Shown here piece after piece: positions 38,400-47,066 of a stretch of DNA of 64,000 nt. Source of the stretch: CAVSSX01 sp963730735 (GTDB lineage Bacteria > Actinomycetota > Acidimicrobiia > Acidimicrobiales > RAAP-2). A program made the translations under genes and the position numbers. Below the pieces are notes generated by a model, which worked only from the letters and a program-made list of their open reading frames with translations, made no database searches and was not told the DNA's origin. The first letter of the stretch is position 1. The number at the start of each line of letters is the position of its first letter. Location: contig CAVSSX010000007.1 in the NCBI GenBank assembly GCA_963730735.1, positions 310,001 through 374,000 of the forward strand, given 5' to 3'.

Positions 38400-39766
38400 C
38401 CGGGCCCGACGAGGGGTTGCTGGCCGAGCTCGGCCGGTTCGTCGCCGACCTCGGCTACTCCGACCTGCCGCCCTCGGTCGCCGACCGGGCCAAACTGACC
38501 CTCCAGCACAACCTGCTGGTGGCCCTGGCCGCCCGGTCCGACCACCTGCCGGGCCAGGACCGCGAGCGCTGGCCCGACGGCCTGACGCCGGCGCAGTCGG
38601 CGACGCGCTTCACCGACGGGCGACGGGCGCCCGGCGTGCTGGCGGTGGTGACCAACGCACTGGCCATGGGGGCGAGGGCCCAGCACGACGAGCACCCCGG
38701 GGCCATCAGTCACTTCGGGAGCGCCGTCCTCCCGGCCCTGTTGGCCGTGGCCGAACAGCGGGGCGTCAGCGGCGCCGACGTCCTGGTGGCCATGGTCGCC
38801 GGCTACGAGGTGGGGGCCCGTCTGGGGACGGCGACCGTGCTCGCCACCTCCCGCCGGGGCTTCCGCCCGACCGGCCTCTACGGACCGATCGCCGGGGCGA
38901 CGGCGGCCGGACGGGCGATGGGGCTCGAGGCCCGTGCCCTGACCAGTGCCCTGGCCTTCGCCGCCAACAGCTCGGCCGGTGTCACCCAGACCTGGCTCCG
39001 GGGGACCGACGAGTGGCGCTACCAGACGGCCTTCGCCGCCCGGAACGGCTACGTGGCCGCCGGCCTGGCCGACGAAGGCGTGCGCGGCGCGGCCGACACC
39101 CTCGAGGGGGCCAACGGGTTCCTGCGGGCCTTCGGGGCGGACGAGGTCGACCCGGCGGCGATCACCGAGGGGCTCGGTGATCGCTGGGCCATCGAGGACA
39201 TCTTGTTGAAGCCGTACCCGGTGTGCGCCTTCAACCAGGCGCCGGTGCAGCAGCTGCTGGCGCTCACCGACGGACAGTCGATCGACCCCGATCGGGTCCG
39301 GGCGGTCCGGGTCGTCATGCCCTCCGACGACATGGCCTATCCCGGGGTGGACGTGACCGGCGGGGTGGCCACCAAGACGGCGGCGATCATGGACCTGCGG
39401 ACCGGTCTGGCGCTGGCCCTGCTCCACGGGGACGTGCCGATGGCGACGTTGGAGCGACCGCAGCTGCCCGAGGTCCTGGCCCTGGTCGACCGGATCGACC
39501 TGGTCCCCGACGATCGGCTGGTCACCCACACCACGTCGGTCGAGCTCGACCTGGTCGGCGAGGAGGGGGCGACCTCGGGCCCGGCCGCCGGCACCGTCTA
39601 CGACGCCGAGGTCAGCCGGGCCCTGGTCGACCGACTGCAGCCCCTGACCGGGCTGGACGACGAGCAGGTGGCCGAGCTGGTGGCGACCGTCGGTGCGCTC
39701 GACCAGCAGCCGAACGTCGAGGGCCTGTTCGACCTGGTCCGGGCGAGCGCCCCACCCGACGACTGA
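38396..39766 (+). CDS. MmgE/PrpD family protein
   Basis: 456 aa from GTG 38396, coupled to the LLM gene. It has the helical N-domain (ALAMGARAQHDEHPGAISHF, with the HPG motif), GADVLVAMVAGYEVGARLGT, a central AANSSAGVTQTWLRGTDEWR, and KPYPVCAFNQAPVQQLLAL before the lid domain. The family includes 2-methylcitrate dehydratase and cis-aconitate decarboxylase; a lyase acting on a tricarboxylate-like or CoA-free acid is possible. No PrpB or PrpC is adjacent, so I do not call methylcitrate cycle. Confidence 0.92.
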   Translation: MTGPDEGLLAELGRFVADLGYSDLPPSVADRAKLTLQHNLLVALAARSDHLPGQDRERWPDGLTPAQSATRFTDGRRAPGVLAVVTNALAMGARAQHDEHPGAISHFGSAVLPALLAVAEQRGVSGADVLVAMVAGYEVGARLGTATVLATSRRGFRPTGLYGPIAGATAAGRAMGLEARALTSALAFAANSSAGVTQTWLRGTDEWRYQTAFAARNGYVAAGLADEGVRGAADTLEGANGFLRAFGADEVDPAAITEGLGDRWAIEDILLKPYPVCAFNQAPVQQLLALTDGQSIDPDRVRAVRVVMPSDDMAYPGVDVTGGVATKTAAIMDLRTGLALALLHGDVPMATLERPQLPEVLALVDRIDLVPDDRLVTHTTSVELDLVGEEGATSGPAAGTVYDAEVSRALVDRLQPLTGLDDEQVAELVATVGALDQQPNVEGLFDLVRASAPPDD

Positions 39767-39773
39767 ACGCCCC

Positions 39774-40331
39774 TCACTGGTCGAGGGCCACGCCGGTCAC
39801 CCCGCGGTTCCACCACTGCGGGTTGGTGACCGACTGCCGCCGGATCCAGGCGAAGTGGTGGCCGGCCGACACCCGGAGCAGGGGGAGGGAGGCCAGGCCG
39901 AGCAGGGCCCACCGCCGCTCTCCCCGGGGCACCTCCCGCAGGATCGAGAGGACCGAGGCCGCTCCCCAGGCATAGAGCAGGGCGGTGTAGGTCGGCAGCC
40001 GGGCCGGCGCCAGGCCCTCGGCTTCGGCGAGCACCGGGATCCCGACCCGGCTCCGGCGCCACGGCCACAGCCAGAAGTGCACGAGCGCACCGGCCAGCGC
40101 CGCCCCGGACCAGGCCGCCAGGAGCCGGTCGGACCTGGTGCCGCCCCGGTTCGCCACCGCCACCCAGAGCGGGAGCTGGACGGCCCAGAGGCCGGCGGAC
40201 CCGGCCAGGCCGAGCTCGGGCTGGAGGACCAGGCCCACCCCGCTGGCCAGCTCGAAGCCGTGGTGGGCGGCGGTGAGTCCGGCGACGGCGGTCGTCCATG
40301 GCCGGGAGGGCCGGGTGGCCGGGTGACGCAC
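39774..40331 (-). CDS. Small multi-pass membrane protein, function unknown
   Basis: GTG 40331 gives 185 aa. Five hydrophobic segments are visible, for example LAGSAGLWAVQLPLWVAVAN, LLAAWSGAALAGALVHFWLW and LPTYTALLYAWGAASVLSIL, with a basic C-terminal part. No family recognised. Converges on the MmgE/PrpD gene. Confidence 0.7.
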   Translation of the reverse strand: MRHPATRPSRPWTTAVAGLTAAHHGFELASGVGLVLQPELGLAGSAGLWAVQLPLWVAVANRGGTRSDRLLAAWSGAALAGALVHFWLWPWRRSRVGIPVLAEAEGLAPARLPTYTALLYAWGAASVLSILREVPRGERRWALLGLASLPLLRVSAGHHFAWIRRQSVTNPQWWNRGVTGVALDQ

Positions 40332-40347
40332 CGTCCTCGACCGCCGG

Positions 40348-41655
40348 CTAGTCCGCCGCGGGCCGGGCCCCGAGCCGGAGCACGGTGACCCGGCCGTCGA
40401 CCAGGGTGGCCTCGGCTCGGCCGTGGAGATCGTCGAGGCCCTCACGCCGCACCCGGACCGACCAGGTCACCCGTTCCCGGGCCACCTGCTTGTGGTTGAG
40501 GTCGAGCCGGACGTCGGCGGCCAACCGCTCGCCGACGAACCGACGGATCGCCGCCGAGCCGGTGTGCGTGCCCTGGCCGGTGAACGGGGCCTCGACCACG
40601 AGCGTCGCCTCGTCGGCGAACCGGGCCATGATGGGCTCGAGGTCGCCGGATCGCCAGGCGTCCTCGAAGGCCAGCGCGGCCAGGAACTCGTCGGCCTGCT
40701 GGCGCCCGTGGGCGATCAGGCGGCGCAGGAAACCGGGGTCACGGTTGAGCTTCGACGTGGCCCCCAGGCGGCCGGGCAGGCTCGAGGGGGACATCTCGAC
40801 GACCCGCACCACGATCTGACGGTAGGTCCCCCCGGCCTGCAGCTGGCCCGACTCGAGCAGCTCGTCGATCGTCTCGATGAACGCCAGCTCCTGGTAGAGC
40901 GAGAGGTTGCCGGCCAGCTCGTTGCGGCGATCGGCGATCTCCTCCAAGGTCGACGGCTCGGCCGCCCGCTCCCGGGGGTTGATCTGGATGACCCACAGCT
41001 CGTCGGGCTCGGTGGCCAGCAGGTCGTGGACCGGCGGGTTCTGCGAGAACAACCCGTCCCAGAAGACCCCGTCGCCCACCCGCACCGAGCGGAACAGGTT
41101 CGGGATGGCCGCCGAGGCCAGCACGGACTCGGCCGTGATCCGGTCCCGCCGGCTGTTGAAGGCCCGGAAGGACCCCGACAGCACGTCGACCGCCCCGAGG
41201 AGCAGGAGCGGGTGGATGCCGTCGGTGTCGGCCTCGAGCTGCTCGAAGTCGACGTGCTGGCGCAGCAGCCGGAGGAACTGGTGGGCCCCGATGTTCGAGA
41301 GGGGTGTGTGGTAGGGACTGACCGAGGGCATCAGGCCGTAGTTCTGCAGCTCGGCCGCCCACAGGACCAGGGTGTTGAGCACCGCCCCGGCCGGGCCCTT
41401 GGCGGCGTTGTCCATCCAGAAGTCCTCGAGTCGCCGTCCGACCTCCGCCCGGTCGTGGTGGACCAGGGCGTTCCAGGCGAGGAGGGCGCAGACGGCGCCG
41501 CCCGACGTCCCGCTGATGCCGACCACGTCGACGTCGTCGAAGGTCTCGGAGTCGAAGAAGCGGTCGAGGACCCCGGCGGTGAAAGCGGTGTGACTCCCGC
41601 CGCCCTGACAGGCGAGGGCCACCCGACGCCGACCTCCGTCGGTGCGCGCGGCCAC
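40348..41655 (-). CDS. Patatin-like phospholipase with C-terminal SnoaL-like domain
   Basis: GTG 41655 is used; TTG 41691 is possible. The patatin domain (about 8-290) has the oxyanion loop ALACQGGGSHTAFTAGVLD, nucleophile serine in GISGTSGGAVCALLAW and the catalytic Asp in VFWDGLFSQNPPVHD. The last 120 residues (DEFLAALAFEDAWRSGDLEP onward) look like a SnoaL/NTF2 fold, FTGQGTHTGSAAIRRFVG. It is an acyl-ester hydrolase, probably on lipids. The fusion is uncommon. Downstream of the NIPSNAP gene, same direction. Confidence 0.88.
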   Translation of the reverse strand: MAARTDGGRRRVALACQGGGSHTAFTAGVLDRFFDSETFDDVDVVGISGTSGGAVCALLAWNALVHHDRAEVGRRLEDFWMDNAAKGPAGAVLNTLVLWAAELQNYGLMPSVSPYHTPLSNIGAHQFLRLLRQHVDFEQLEADTDGIHPLLLLGAVDVLSGSFRAFNSRRDRITAESVLASAAIPNLFRSVRVGDGVFWDGLFSQNPPVHDLLATEPDELWVIQINPRERAAEPSTLEEIADRRNELAGNLSLYQELAFIETIDELLESGQLQAGGTYRQIVVRVVEMSPSSLPGRLGATSKLNRDPGFLRRLIAHGRQQADEFLAALAFEDAWRSGDLEPIMARFADEATLVVEAPFTGQGTHTGSAAIRRFVGERLAADVRLDLNHKQVARERVTWSVRVRREGLDDLHGRAEATLVDGRVTVLRLGARPAAD

Positions 41656-41719
41656 GAGGGCGAGTGTCGGTTCGTCGCCCCCGAATGTCAAATCGCCGGC
41701 GCGGTGCCCGGCGGCCCGA

Positions 41720-42070
41720 CTAGGCCGGCGGGGCGAAGTCGGTCGAGGCGAGGTAGGTGGACTCGATCGACGTGACCAGGGGGCCGTCGACCTCGCTGGC
41801 CTCCCGCGCCGCCACCCAGTCCGGGTCCACCCGGAAGCTGGCCCAGGCGGCGTCGGCGGCCGCTCGGCTCTCGAACCCGAGCACGTAGACCAGCGTGTCG
41901 ATGGGCTCGCCGGTGTCGTCGAGCGCCACCCAGAAGTTGACGACCCGCATGCCGTGCTTGGCGAACAGGTCCATGGTGTGGTCCCGGAACCTGGCCTCGA
42001 GCAGCGGTCGCTTGCCCGGCGTGGCGCGGTAGACCCGAAGTTCGAACACCGCCCCCTGGTCGGCTGCCAT
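41720..42070 (-). CDS. NIPSNAP family protein
   Basis: 116 aa: VFELRVYRATPGKRPLLEAR, DHTMDLFAKHGMRVVNFWVA, DTLVYVLGFESRAAADAAWA and a final SIESTYLASTDFAP, the ferredoxin-like dimeric alpha-beta barrel of NIPSNAP. Biochemical role unknown. The patatin gene follows at about 65 bp. Confidence 0.9.
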   Translation of the reverse strand: MAADQGAVFELRVYRATPGKRPLLEARFRDHTMDLFAKHGMRVVNFWVALDDTGEPIDTLVYVLGFESRAAADAAWASFRVDPDWVAAREASEVDGPLVTSIESTYLASTDFAPPA

Positions 42071-42199
42071 CGACTACCCCTTTCGCCGCCGACGCCGGGG
42101 CGCCGGGCGGTCCGTTCTCCGTCGGGGTGAGTGTCGCGCTCCGGCGACCTGGGCCGCACGTCGAGCAACGAGAGGGGGGAGATCCCGGGTGGGTCCGGC

Positions 42200-42847
42200 T
42201 CAGCGGGGTAGGGCGAGCAGCATCAGCGTCGACCAGCACAGATGGGTGACCGTTGAGGCCAGGACGCTGCCCGAGTTGACCCGCTGCAGTGAGAACAGCG
42301 TGCCCATGACGGCCGCCGCCACGACCAGGGCGACGTTGCCGGTGGCGGCGGTCACGGCCACGTAGACGAGGGTGCTGGTGAGCACCGGTCGGTGCTGTTC
42401 GAGGGCGGCGAACAGCGCCCCCCGGAAGAACAGCTCTTCGCCCACCGCGTTGACCAGCGCCACCACCAGGACGACCACGAGGGCGCCCTTGTCGGCCTGG
42501 GCCAGGACGCGGTGGAGGGCCCCGGCCACGAGGGGTAGGTGACGGCCGATCAGGTCGGCGAGCAGGAACCCGACGAAGGCCAGGCCGGCCAACAGGACGC
42601 CGGGCAGGAGCTCGTCCCGCGGCCGGGCCCGGGCCGGCCGCCAGGGGATCGGCCCCGAGGCGATCGATCCGACGATCCACACGGCGGCGGCGGCGAGGGC
42701 GAAGGCGAAGAAGGCCGTCGATCCGGGGGCCGCCCGCAGGGTCCCGGCCAACAGGCAGGTGCCGACGACCAGGGTGACGACGACCACCAGTTGGCGCCGC
42801 CGCAGGTAGGACGGGGGCGGTGACGGCCGCCGGCCGGACGCGGTCAG
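42200..42847 (-). CDS. CPBP (CAAX-like) family membrane protease homologue
   Basis: At least 200 aa with six membrane helices. Motif 1 is intact (VGEELFFRGALFAALEQ, EExxxR) and the last motif has THLCWSTLMLLAL (His). The usual FxxxH motif 2 is replaced by LVYVAVTAATG, which lacks the histidine. The start is unclear: no ATG or GTG lies near the N-terminus, a CTG at 42847 would overlap the upstream stop, and an internal GTG near 42790 is possible. Either a divergent protease or a non-proteolytic relative. Confidence 0.75.
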   Translation of the reverse strand: MTASGRRPSPPPSYLRRRQLVVVVTLVVGTCLLAGTLRAAPGSTAFFAFALAAAAVWIVGSIASGPIPWRPARARPRDELLPGVLLAGLAFVGFLLADLIGRHLPLVAGALHRVLAQADKGALVVVLVVALVNAVGEELFFRGALFAALEQHRPVLTSTLVYVAVTAATGNVALVVAAAVMGTLFSLQRVNSGSVLASTVTHLCWSTLMLLALPR

Positions 42848-43755
42848 GCAGGGGCACGGGTACTCGACGCCACGGAACGTCGCACGCCGGCGTCGAGGGC
42901 GTCGGCCACCGACGTCTCGAAGGCGGCCGGCTCGTGCTGGAGCAGCGTCGACAGCCGGGTGTCGCGCACGACGACTTCGTTGGTCATCGAGTCGACGAGC
43001 GCCCGGGCCGTGGTCAGGTCGACGTCGGTGATCAGCTGGAGCCACAGCGACGAGAGGTTGGGCGACAGCAGCGGCACGGGGACGATGACCAAGCGGCGGC
43101 CGAGCAGACGGCCCACGGTCAGCATCATGCGGCGGTAGGTGAGGGGCTCGGGCCCACCGATCTCGAAGACCTCGCCGATGGTCTCGGGCCGACCGAGCAC
43201 CCCGGTCAGGTAGACCAGCGCGTCCTCGAGGCCGATCGGTTGCGTTCGCGTCTCGACCCACCGGGGGGTGATCATCACCGGGAGGCGCAGCACGAGCTGC
43301 CGCAGGATTTCCCAGCTGATGCTGCCGTCGCCGATGACGATCCCGGCCCGCAGGGCGGTGGTCGGCGCCCCGTCACACAGGATGGACTCGACCTCCCGGC
43401 GGCTCCGGAGGTGGGCCGAGAGGTCGTCGTCGTCATCGCCCAGTCCGCCCAGGTAGACGACCTGGGTCAGCTGGGCCTCGCGGGCCGCCTGGGCGAAGGC
43501 GCGGGCCCCGACCCGGTCGCGGTCGGCAAAGTCGACCTCGGCCAGCGAGTGCACCAGGTAGTAGGCGGCGTCCTGCCCCTCGAGCGCCGTGGCCAGTGAG
43601 TCGGGATCGGCGATGTCGGCCTGCTGCGGCGTGCCGGCGCCCTCGTACTCGTCCGGTCGCCGGGTCAAGGCGCGCACCTGGTGACCCTGGGCCACCAGGC
43701 GGGCGGTCAGCGCCGAGCCGATGAACCCGGAGGCTCCGGCCACGGCGACCTTCAC
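42844..43755 (-). CDS. NAD(P)-binding atypical SDR protein
   Basis: 303 aa: MKVAVAGASGFIGSALTARL is a Rossmann GxxGxxG start, followed by ADIADPDSLATALEGQDAAY, VYLGGLGDDDDD, and IGGPEPLTYRRMMLTVGRLL, typical of the NmrA-like/DUF2867-linked SDR group (YesF-like). Likely binds NAD(P)H and acts on a quinone or as a redox sensor. Precedes the CPBP gene with overlapping ends. Confidence 0.9.
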   Translation of the reverse strand: MKVAVAGASGFIGSALTARLVAQGHQVRALTRRPDEYEGAGTPQQADIADPDSLATALEGQDAAYYLVHSLAEVDFADRDRVGARAFAQAAREAQLTQVVYLGGLGDDDDDLSAHLRSRREVESILCDGAPTTALRAGIVIGDGSISWEILRQLVLRLPVMITPRWVETRTQPIGLEDALVYLTGVLGRPETIGEVFEIGGPEPLTYRRMMLTVGRLLGRRLVIVPVPLLSPNLSSLWLQLITDVDLTTARALVDSMTNEVVVRDTRLSTLLQHEPAAFETSVADALDAGVRRSVASSTRAPA

Positions 43756-44138
43756 CGGGCCTGCTCTCGACGCGGCCTGCAGGTGGGGAATGCCATCGTT
43801 GCCTCCTCGGAGCCGTCCGTGGTCTTCGACGCCACGGGGTCGAGCGGATGGGTCGGTCGCCGTGTCGTCACCACCGGCGAACAGCTCGCTCTCCAGTCCT
43901 ACCCACTCGCGGCCATCTCAACGGGGCTCAGTCCACCGGCTCCTCGAGTTGCCGGACGTTCCCCTCGCCCACGTCCCCGAGGTACAGGACCGCATCGCCT
44001 CCCACCATCCGCATGGTACGCCGTCCCCGGTTCGCGCAGCTCGGGTGTCTCAGGTCGGTTTCAGCCGCATCTGCCAAGCTGGCCCGACATCGGGTCGACC
44101 ACGACCATCGGGCGGATGCGAGGTCAGGGAGGGCACTC
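43756..44138. other. 383-bp intergenic region, nothing recognised
   Basis: Divergent gap between the SDR gene and the VOC gene, so it should hold two promoters. Short frames on both strands lack ribosome sites and family motifs. I saw no clear repeat or operator. Confidence 0.5.
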
Positions 44139-44573
44139 ATGAGCCGGGTCACCACGTACTTGAACTTCTTGGGCCAGACGGAGGAGGCGTTCGCCTACTA
44201 CGCCTCGGTGTTCCACACCGAGCCCGAGGGTGAGCTCACCCGGATGAGCGACATGGGCAGCGGGCCGGACGGACCGGCGATCACCGAGGCCGAGCAGGGA
44301 CTGGTGGCCCACATGGCGCTCCCGATCCTGGCCGGCCACGTACTGATGGGCAGTGACCTGCTCGAGTCGATGGGCCACGAGCTGCGGATCGGGAACAACA
44401 CCACCATCAACCTCGAGCCCGACACCCGCAGCGAGACCGACCGCCTGTACGCCGCGCTGAGCGAGGGCGGCAGCGAGTCGACGGGCATGCAGCAGATGCC
44501 GTGGGCCTACTGGGGCTCCAGTCTCGATCGCTTCGGCATCCGCTGGATGTTCAACTGCTACCAGGACGCCTGA
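44139..44573 (+). CDS. VOC/PhnB-like family protein
   Basis: ATG 44139 with AGGGAGGG upstream; 144 aa. VTTYLNFLGQTEEAFAYYAS, LVAHMALPILAGHVLMGSDL, and MPWAYWGSSLDRFGIRWMFN are the PhnB/3-demethylubiquinone-9 methyltransferase-like glyoxalase-fold pattern. Specific function unknown; the family contains many resistance and small-molecule-binding proteins. Confidence 0.9.
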   Translation: MSRVTTYLNFLGQTEEAFAYYASVFHTEPEGELTRMSDMGSGPDGPAITEAEQGLVAHMALPILAGHVLMGSDLLESMGHELRIGNNTTINLEPDTRSETDRLYAALSEGGSESTGMQQMPWAYWGSSLDRFGIRWMFNCYQDA

Positions 44574-44667
44574 CGTCGGCGCCCAGGTGGCGGCGAACGT
44601 CCTGGTCACCGTGGCGCCGGCTACGCAACGACGTGTGACCCGGTCGGAGTGAGGGAAGGCTGACGAC

Positions 44668-46104
44668 GTGGCGGCGAAGCTGTCCGACTACCGGTCCAAG
44701 CGTGACCCGGCGAAGACGCCCGAGCCCATGGGCGCCGCCGCGCCCCGCCGGCGATCGGACGCCCCGAGCTTCGTCATCCAGGAGCACCACGCCCGGGCCC
44801 TGCATTGGGACTTCCGGCTGGAGCGCGACGGGGTGCTCGTCTCCTGGGCGCTCCCCAAGGGGCTCCCGCTGTCACCGGCCACCAATCATCTGGCCGTCCA
44901 CACCGAGGACCACCCGCTCGACTACGGCGGCTTCGAGGGCGACATCCCCGAGGGCGAGTACGGCGGTGGCCACGTCACCATCTGGGACCACGGCACCTAC
45001 GAGTGCGAGAAGTGGCGCGACAACGAGGTCATGGTGGTGCTCCACGGGGAGCGCAGCTCGGGTCGCTACGTGTTGTTCCCGACCAAGGGGAAGAATTGGA
45101 TGATCCACCGCATGGACCCGCCGCCGGAGGGCTACGAGGCCATGCCCGAGCGGATCCGACCGATGCTGGCCAAGCCGGGGGAACTGCCGACGTCGGACGA
45201 GGGGTGGGCCTACGAGTTCAAGTGGGACGGCGTGCGCGCCGTCGTGTACGTGGACGGGGGGCGGGTGCGGGCCCTCACCCGCAACGACAAGGACCTGGTG
45301 ACGTCCTTCCCCGAGCTCCGGCAGCTGGGGGAGTTCCTGGGCTCGCGCTCGGCCGTCCTCGACGGCGAGATCGTGGCCTTCGACGACGAGGGTCGGCCCA
45401 GTTTCGGCACGCTGCAGCACCGCCTCCACCTCGAGGCCACCGCCACCATCAACCGTCTGGCCAAGGAGGCGCCGGCCACCTTCCTCGCCTTCGACCTCCT
45501 CTACCTGGAAGGTCGCTCCCTGCTGGCCCGGCCCTACGACGAGCGCCGGGAGTTGCTCGAGGGCCTGGCCCTCCAGGGCGCCGCCTTCGCCACGCCACCG
45601 TCGGCCCGCGACGCCACCGGGGCCGACATCCTGGCCATCGCCCGCGAGCGCGGTCTCGAAGGCGTGGTGGTCAAGCGCCGCAACTCGGCCTACGCGCCGG
45701 GGCGCCGGGACGGCCAGTGGATCAAGGTGAAGAACTTCCACACCCAGGAGGTGGTGATCGGCGGCTGGACCGAGGGGAAAGGGGGTCGGGCGGGCAGCCT
45801 CGGCGCCCTCCTCCTCGGTCTGCCGAGCGGGGACGGGCTGGCGTACGCCGGCAAGGTGGGCACCGGCTTCTCCGAGGAGGCCCGGGCCCAGCTCCTGGAG
45901 GCGTTGGGCCCGCTCGCCCAGGAGGAGAGCCCGTTCGTCGAGCGTCTCAGCCGGGCCGAGACGGCGCTGGCCCACTTCGTGCGGCCCGAGATCGTGGGCG
46001 AGGTCCAGTACGGGGAGTGGACGAGGGACGGCCACCTCCGCCATCCGTCCTGGCGGGGGCTGCGGCCCGACAAGTCGGTCGACGAGGTGGTCCGTGAGCC
46101 CTGA
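44668..46104 (+). CDS. ligD: LigD-type ATP-dependent DNA ligase with N-terminal 3'-phosphoesterase domain
   Basis: 478 aa from GTG 44668. Domain 1 (about 35-165) is the LigD phosphoesterase: FVIQEHHARALHWDFRLERD, GDIPEGEYGGGHVTIWDHGT. Domain 2 is the ligase: the nucleotidyl-transfer Lys in YEFKWDGVRAVVY, then LDGEIVAFDDEGRPSF, EGVVVKRRNSAY, WIKVKN, and the OB-fold ending (GEVQYGEWTRDGHLRHPSW). It trims and seals ends in non-homologous end joining. The polymerase domain is encoded separately just downstream. Confidence 0.94.
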   Translation: MAAKLSDYRSKRDPAKTPEPMGAAAPRRRSDAPSFVIQEHHARALHWDFRLERDGVLVSWALPKGLPLSPATNHLAVHTEDHPLDYGGFEGDIPEGEYGGGHVTIWDHGTYECEKWRDNEVMVVLHGERSSGRYVLFPTKGKNWMIHRMDPPPEGYEAMPERIRPMLAKPGELPTSDEGWAYEFKWDGVRAVVYVDGGRVRALTRNDKDLVTSFPELRQLGEFLGSRSAVLDGEIVAFDDEGRPSFGTLQHRLHLEATATINRLAKEAPATFLAFDLLYLEGRSLLARPYDERRELLEGLALQGAAFATPPSARDATGADILAIARERGLEGVVVKRRNSAYAPGRRDGQWIKVKNFHTQEVVIGGWTEGKGGRAGSLGALLLGLPSGDGLAYAGKVGTGFSEEARAQLLEALGPLAQEESPFVERLSRAETALAHFVRPEIVGEVQYGEWTRDGHLRHPSWRGLRPDKSVDEVVREP

Positions 46105-46990
46105 GCGCATCGAGGCCGACGTCGACGGTCGCCAGGTGTCGCTCTCGAACCTGGAGAAAGTGCTGTACCCCGAGTCCGGCTTCACCAAGGGCCAGGTCAT
46201 CGACTACTACGCCCGCATCGCCGAGGTGATGCTGCCCCACCTGCGTGACCGGCCGGTCACCCTGAAGCGCTACCCGAACGGGGTCGAGGGCCAGTCCTTC
46301 TTCGAGAAGCACGCGCCGTCGCACCTGCCCGACTGGATCCCGACCGCCGAGGTGCCGTCGCGCACCGGCACCCACGAGCCGATCGAGTTCGCCGTCCTGG
46401 GCGACCGTCCGGCCCTGGTGTGGGCGGCGAACCTCGCCGCCCTGGAGCTCCATGTGCCGCTCTGGCGGGTGCACCACGACCAGGAGCCGCCGTCGGACCC
46501 CGACCACATGGTCTTCGATCTCGACCCGGGTCCCGGCACGACCATCGTCGAGTGCTGCCGGGTGGCGAGGTGGATCACCGAGCGCCTCGGGGAGGAGCAG
46601 GTGTGGGCGAAGACGAGTGGGTCCAAGGGCCTGCAGCTCTACCGGCCCCTCGACGGCGTCACCTCCGATGAGGCGGGCGACGAGGCTCACGAACTGGCCA
46701 AGGCGGTCGAGGCCGACCACCCCGACGCCGTGGTGTCGAGGATGCGCAAGGAACTGCGAGACGGGAAGGTGCTGATCGACTGGAGCCAGAACAACCCTTC
46801 CAAGACGACGGTCGCCGTCTACTCGTTGCGCGCCCGCCCGGCGCCCACGGTGTCGACCCCGGTGACCTGGGACGAGGTGGACCAGTGCGCCGCCAGCGGC
46901 CGACCCGAGCAGCTGCGCTTCGAGGCGGCCGACGTCCTGGCCCGGGTGGCGACGCTCGGTGACCTGATGGGCGGCCTCGTCACGTGGTGA
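46094..46990 (+). CDS. ligD: LigD-type primase-polymerase for end joining
   Basis: 298 aa, overlapping the ligase gene by 11 bp. LSNLEKVLYPESGFTKGQVI, RPVTLKRYPNGVEGQSFFEK, metal-binding DHMVFDLDPGPGTT (DxD), SGSKGLQLYRPL, and DWSQNNPSKTTVAVYSLRAR are the LigD-Pol (AEP) motifs. It adds nucleotides or ribonucleotides to broken ends. No ku gene is in the window, so the third component must be elsewhere. Confidence 0.95.
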   Translation: MSPERIEADVDGRQVSLSNLEKVLYPESGFTKGQVIDYYARIAEVMLPHLRDRPVTLKRYPNGVEGQSFFEKHAPSHLPDWIPTAEVPSRTGTHEPIEFAVLGDRPALVWAANLAALELHVPLWRVHHDQEPPSDPDHMVFDLDPGPGTTIVECCRVARWITERLGEEQVWAKTSGSKGLQLYRPLDGVTSDEAGDEAHELAKAVEADHPDAVVSRMRKELRDGKVLIDWSQNNPSKTTVAVYSLRARPAPTVSTPVTWDEVDQCAASGRPEQLRFEAADVLARVATLGDLMGGLVTW

Positions 46991-47066
46991 CGGCCCGTGG
47001 CTGTCGCTCGGTTACCGCTCGGCCGAAGCGGGTACCCGGTAAGCAGGATGCAACAGACCGTGGGCG

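Noticed and set aside
38396..39766. Methylcitrate cycle assignment for the MmgE/PrpD gene
   Set aside because: No prpB, prpC or regulator adjoins it, and the family has several other activities.
43928..44155. Minus-strand 75-residue frame in the SDR-VOC gap, ending in a plausible-looking peptide
   Set aside because: Overlaps the VOC start and its ribosome site, and only the last 25 residues look protein-like; not enough to call.
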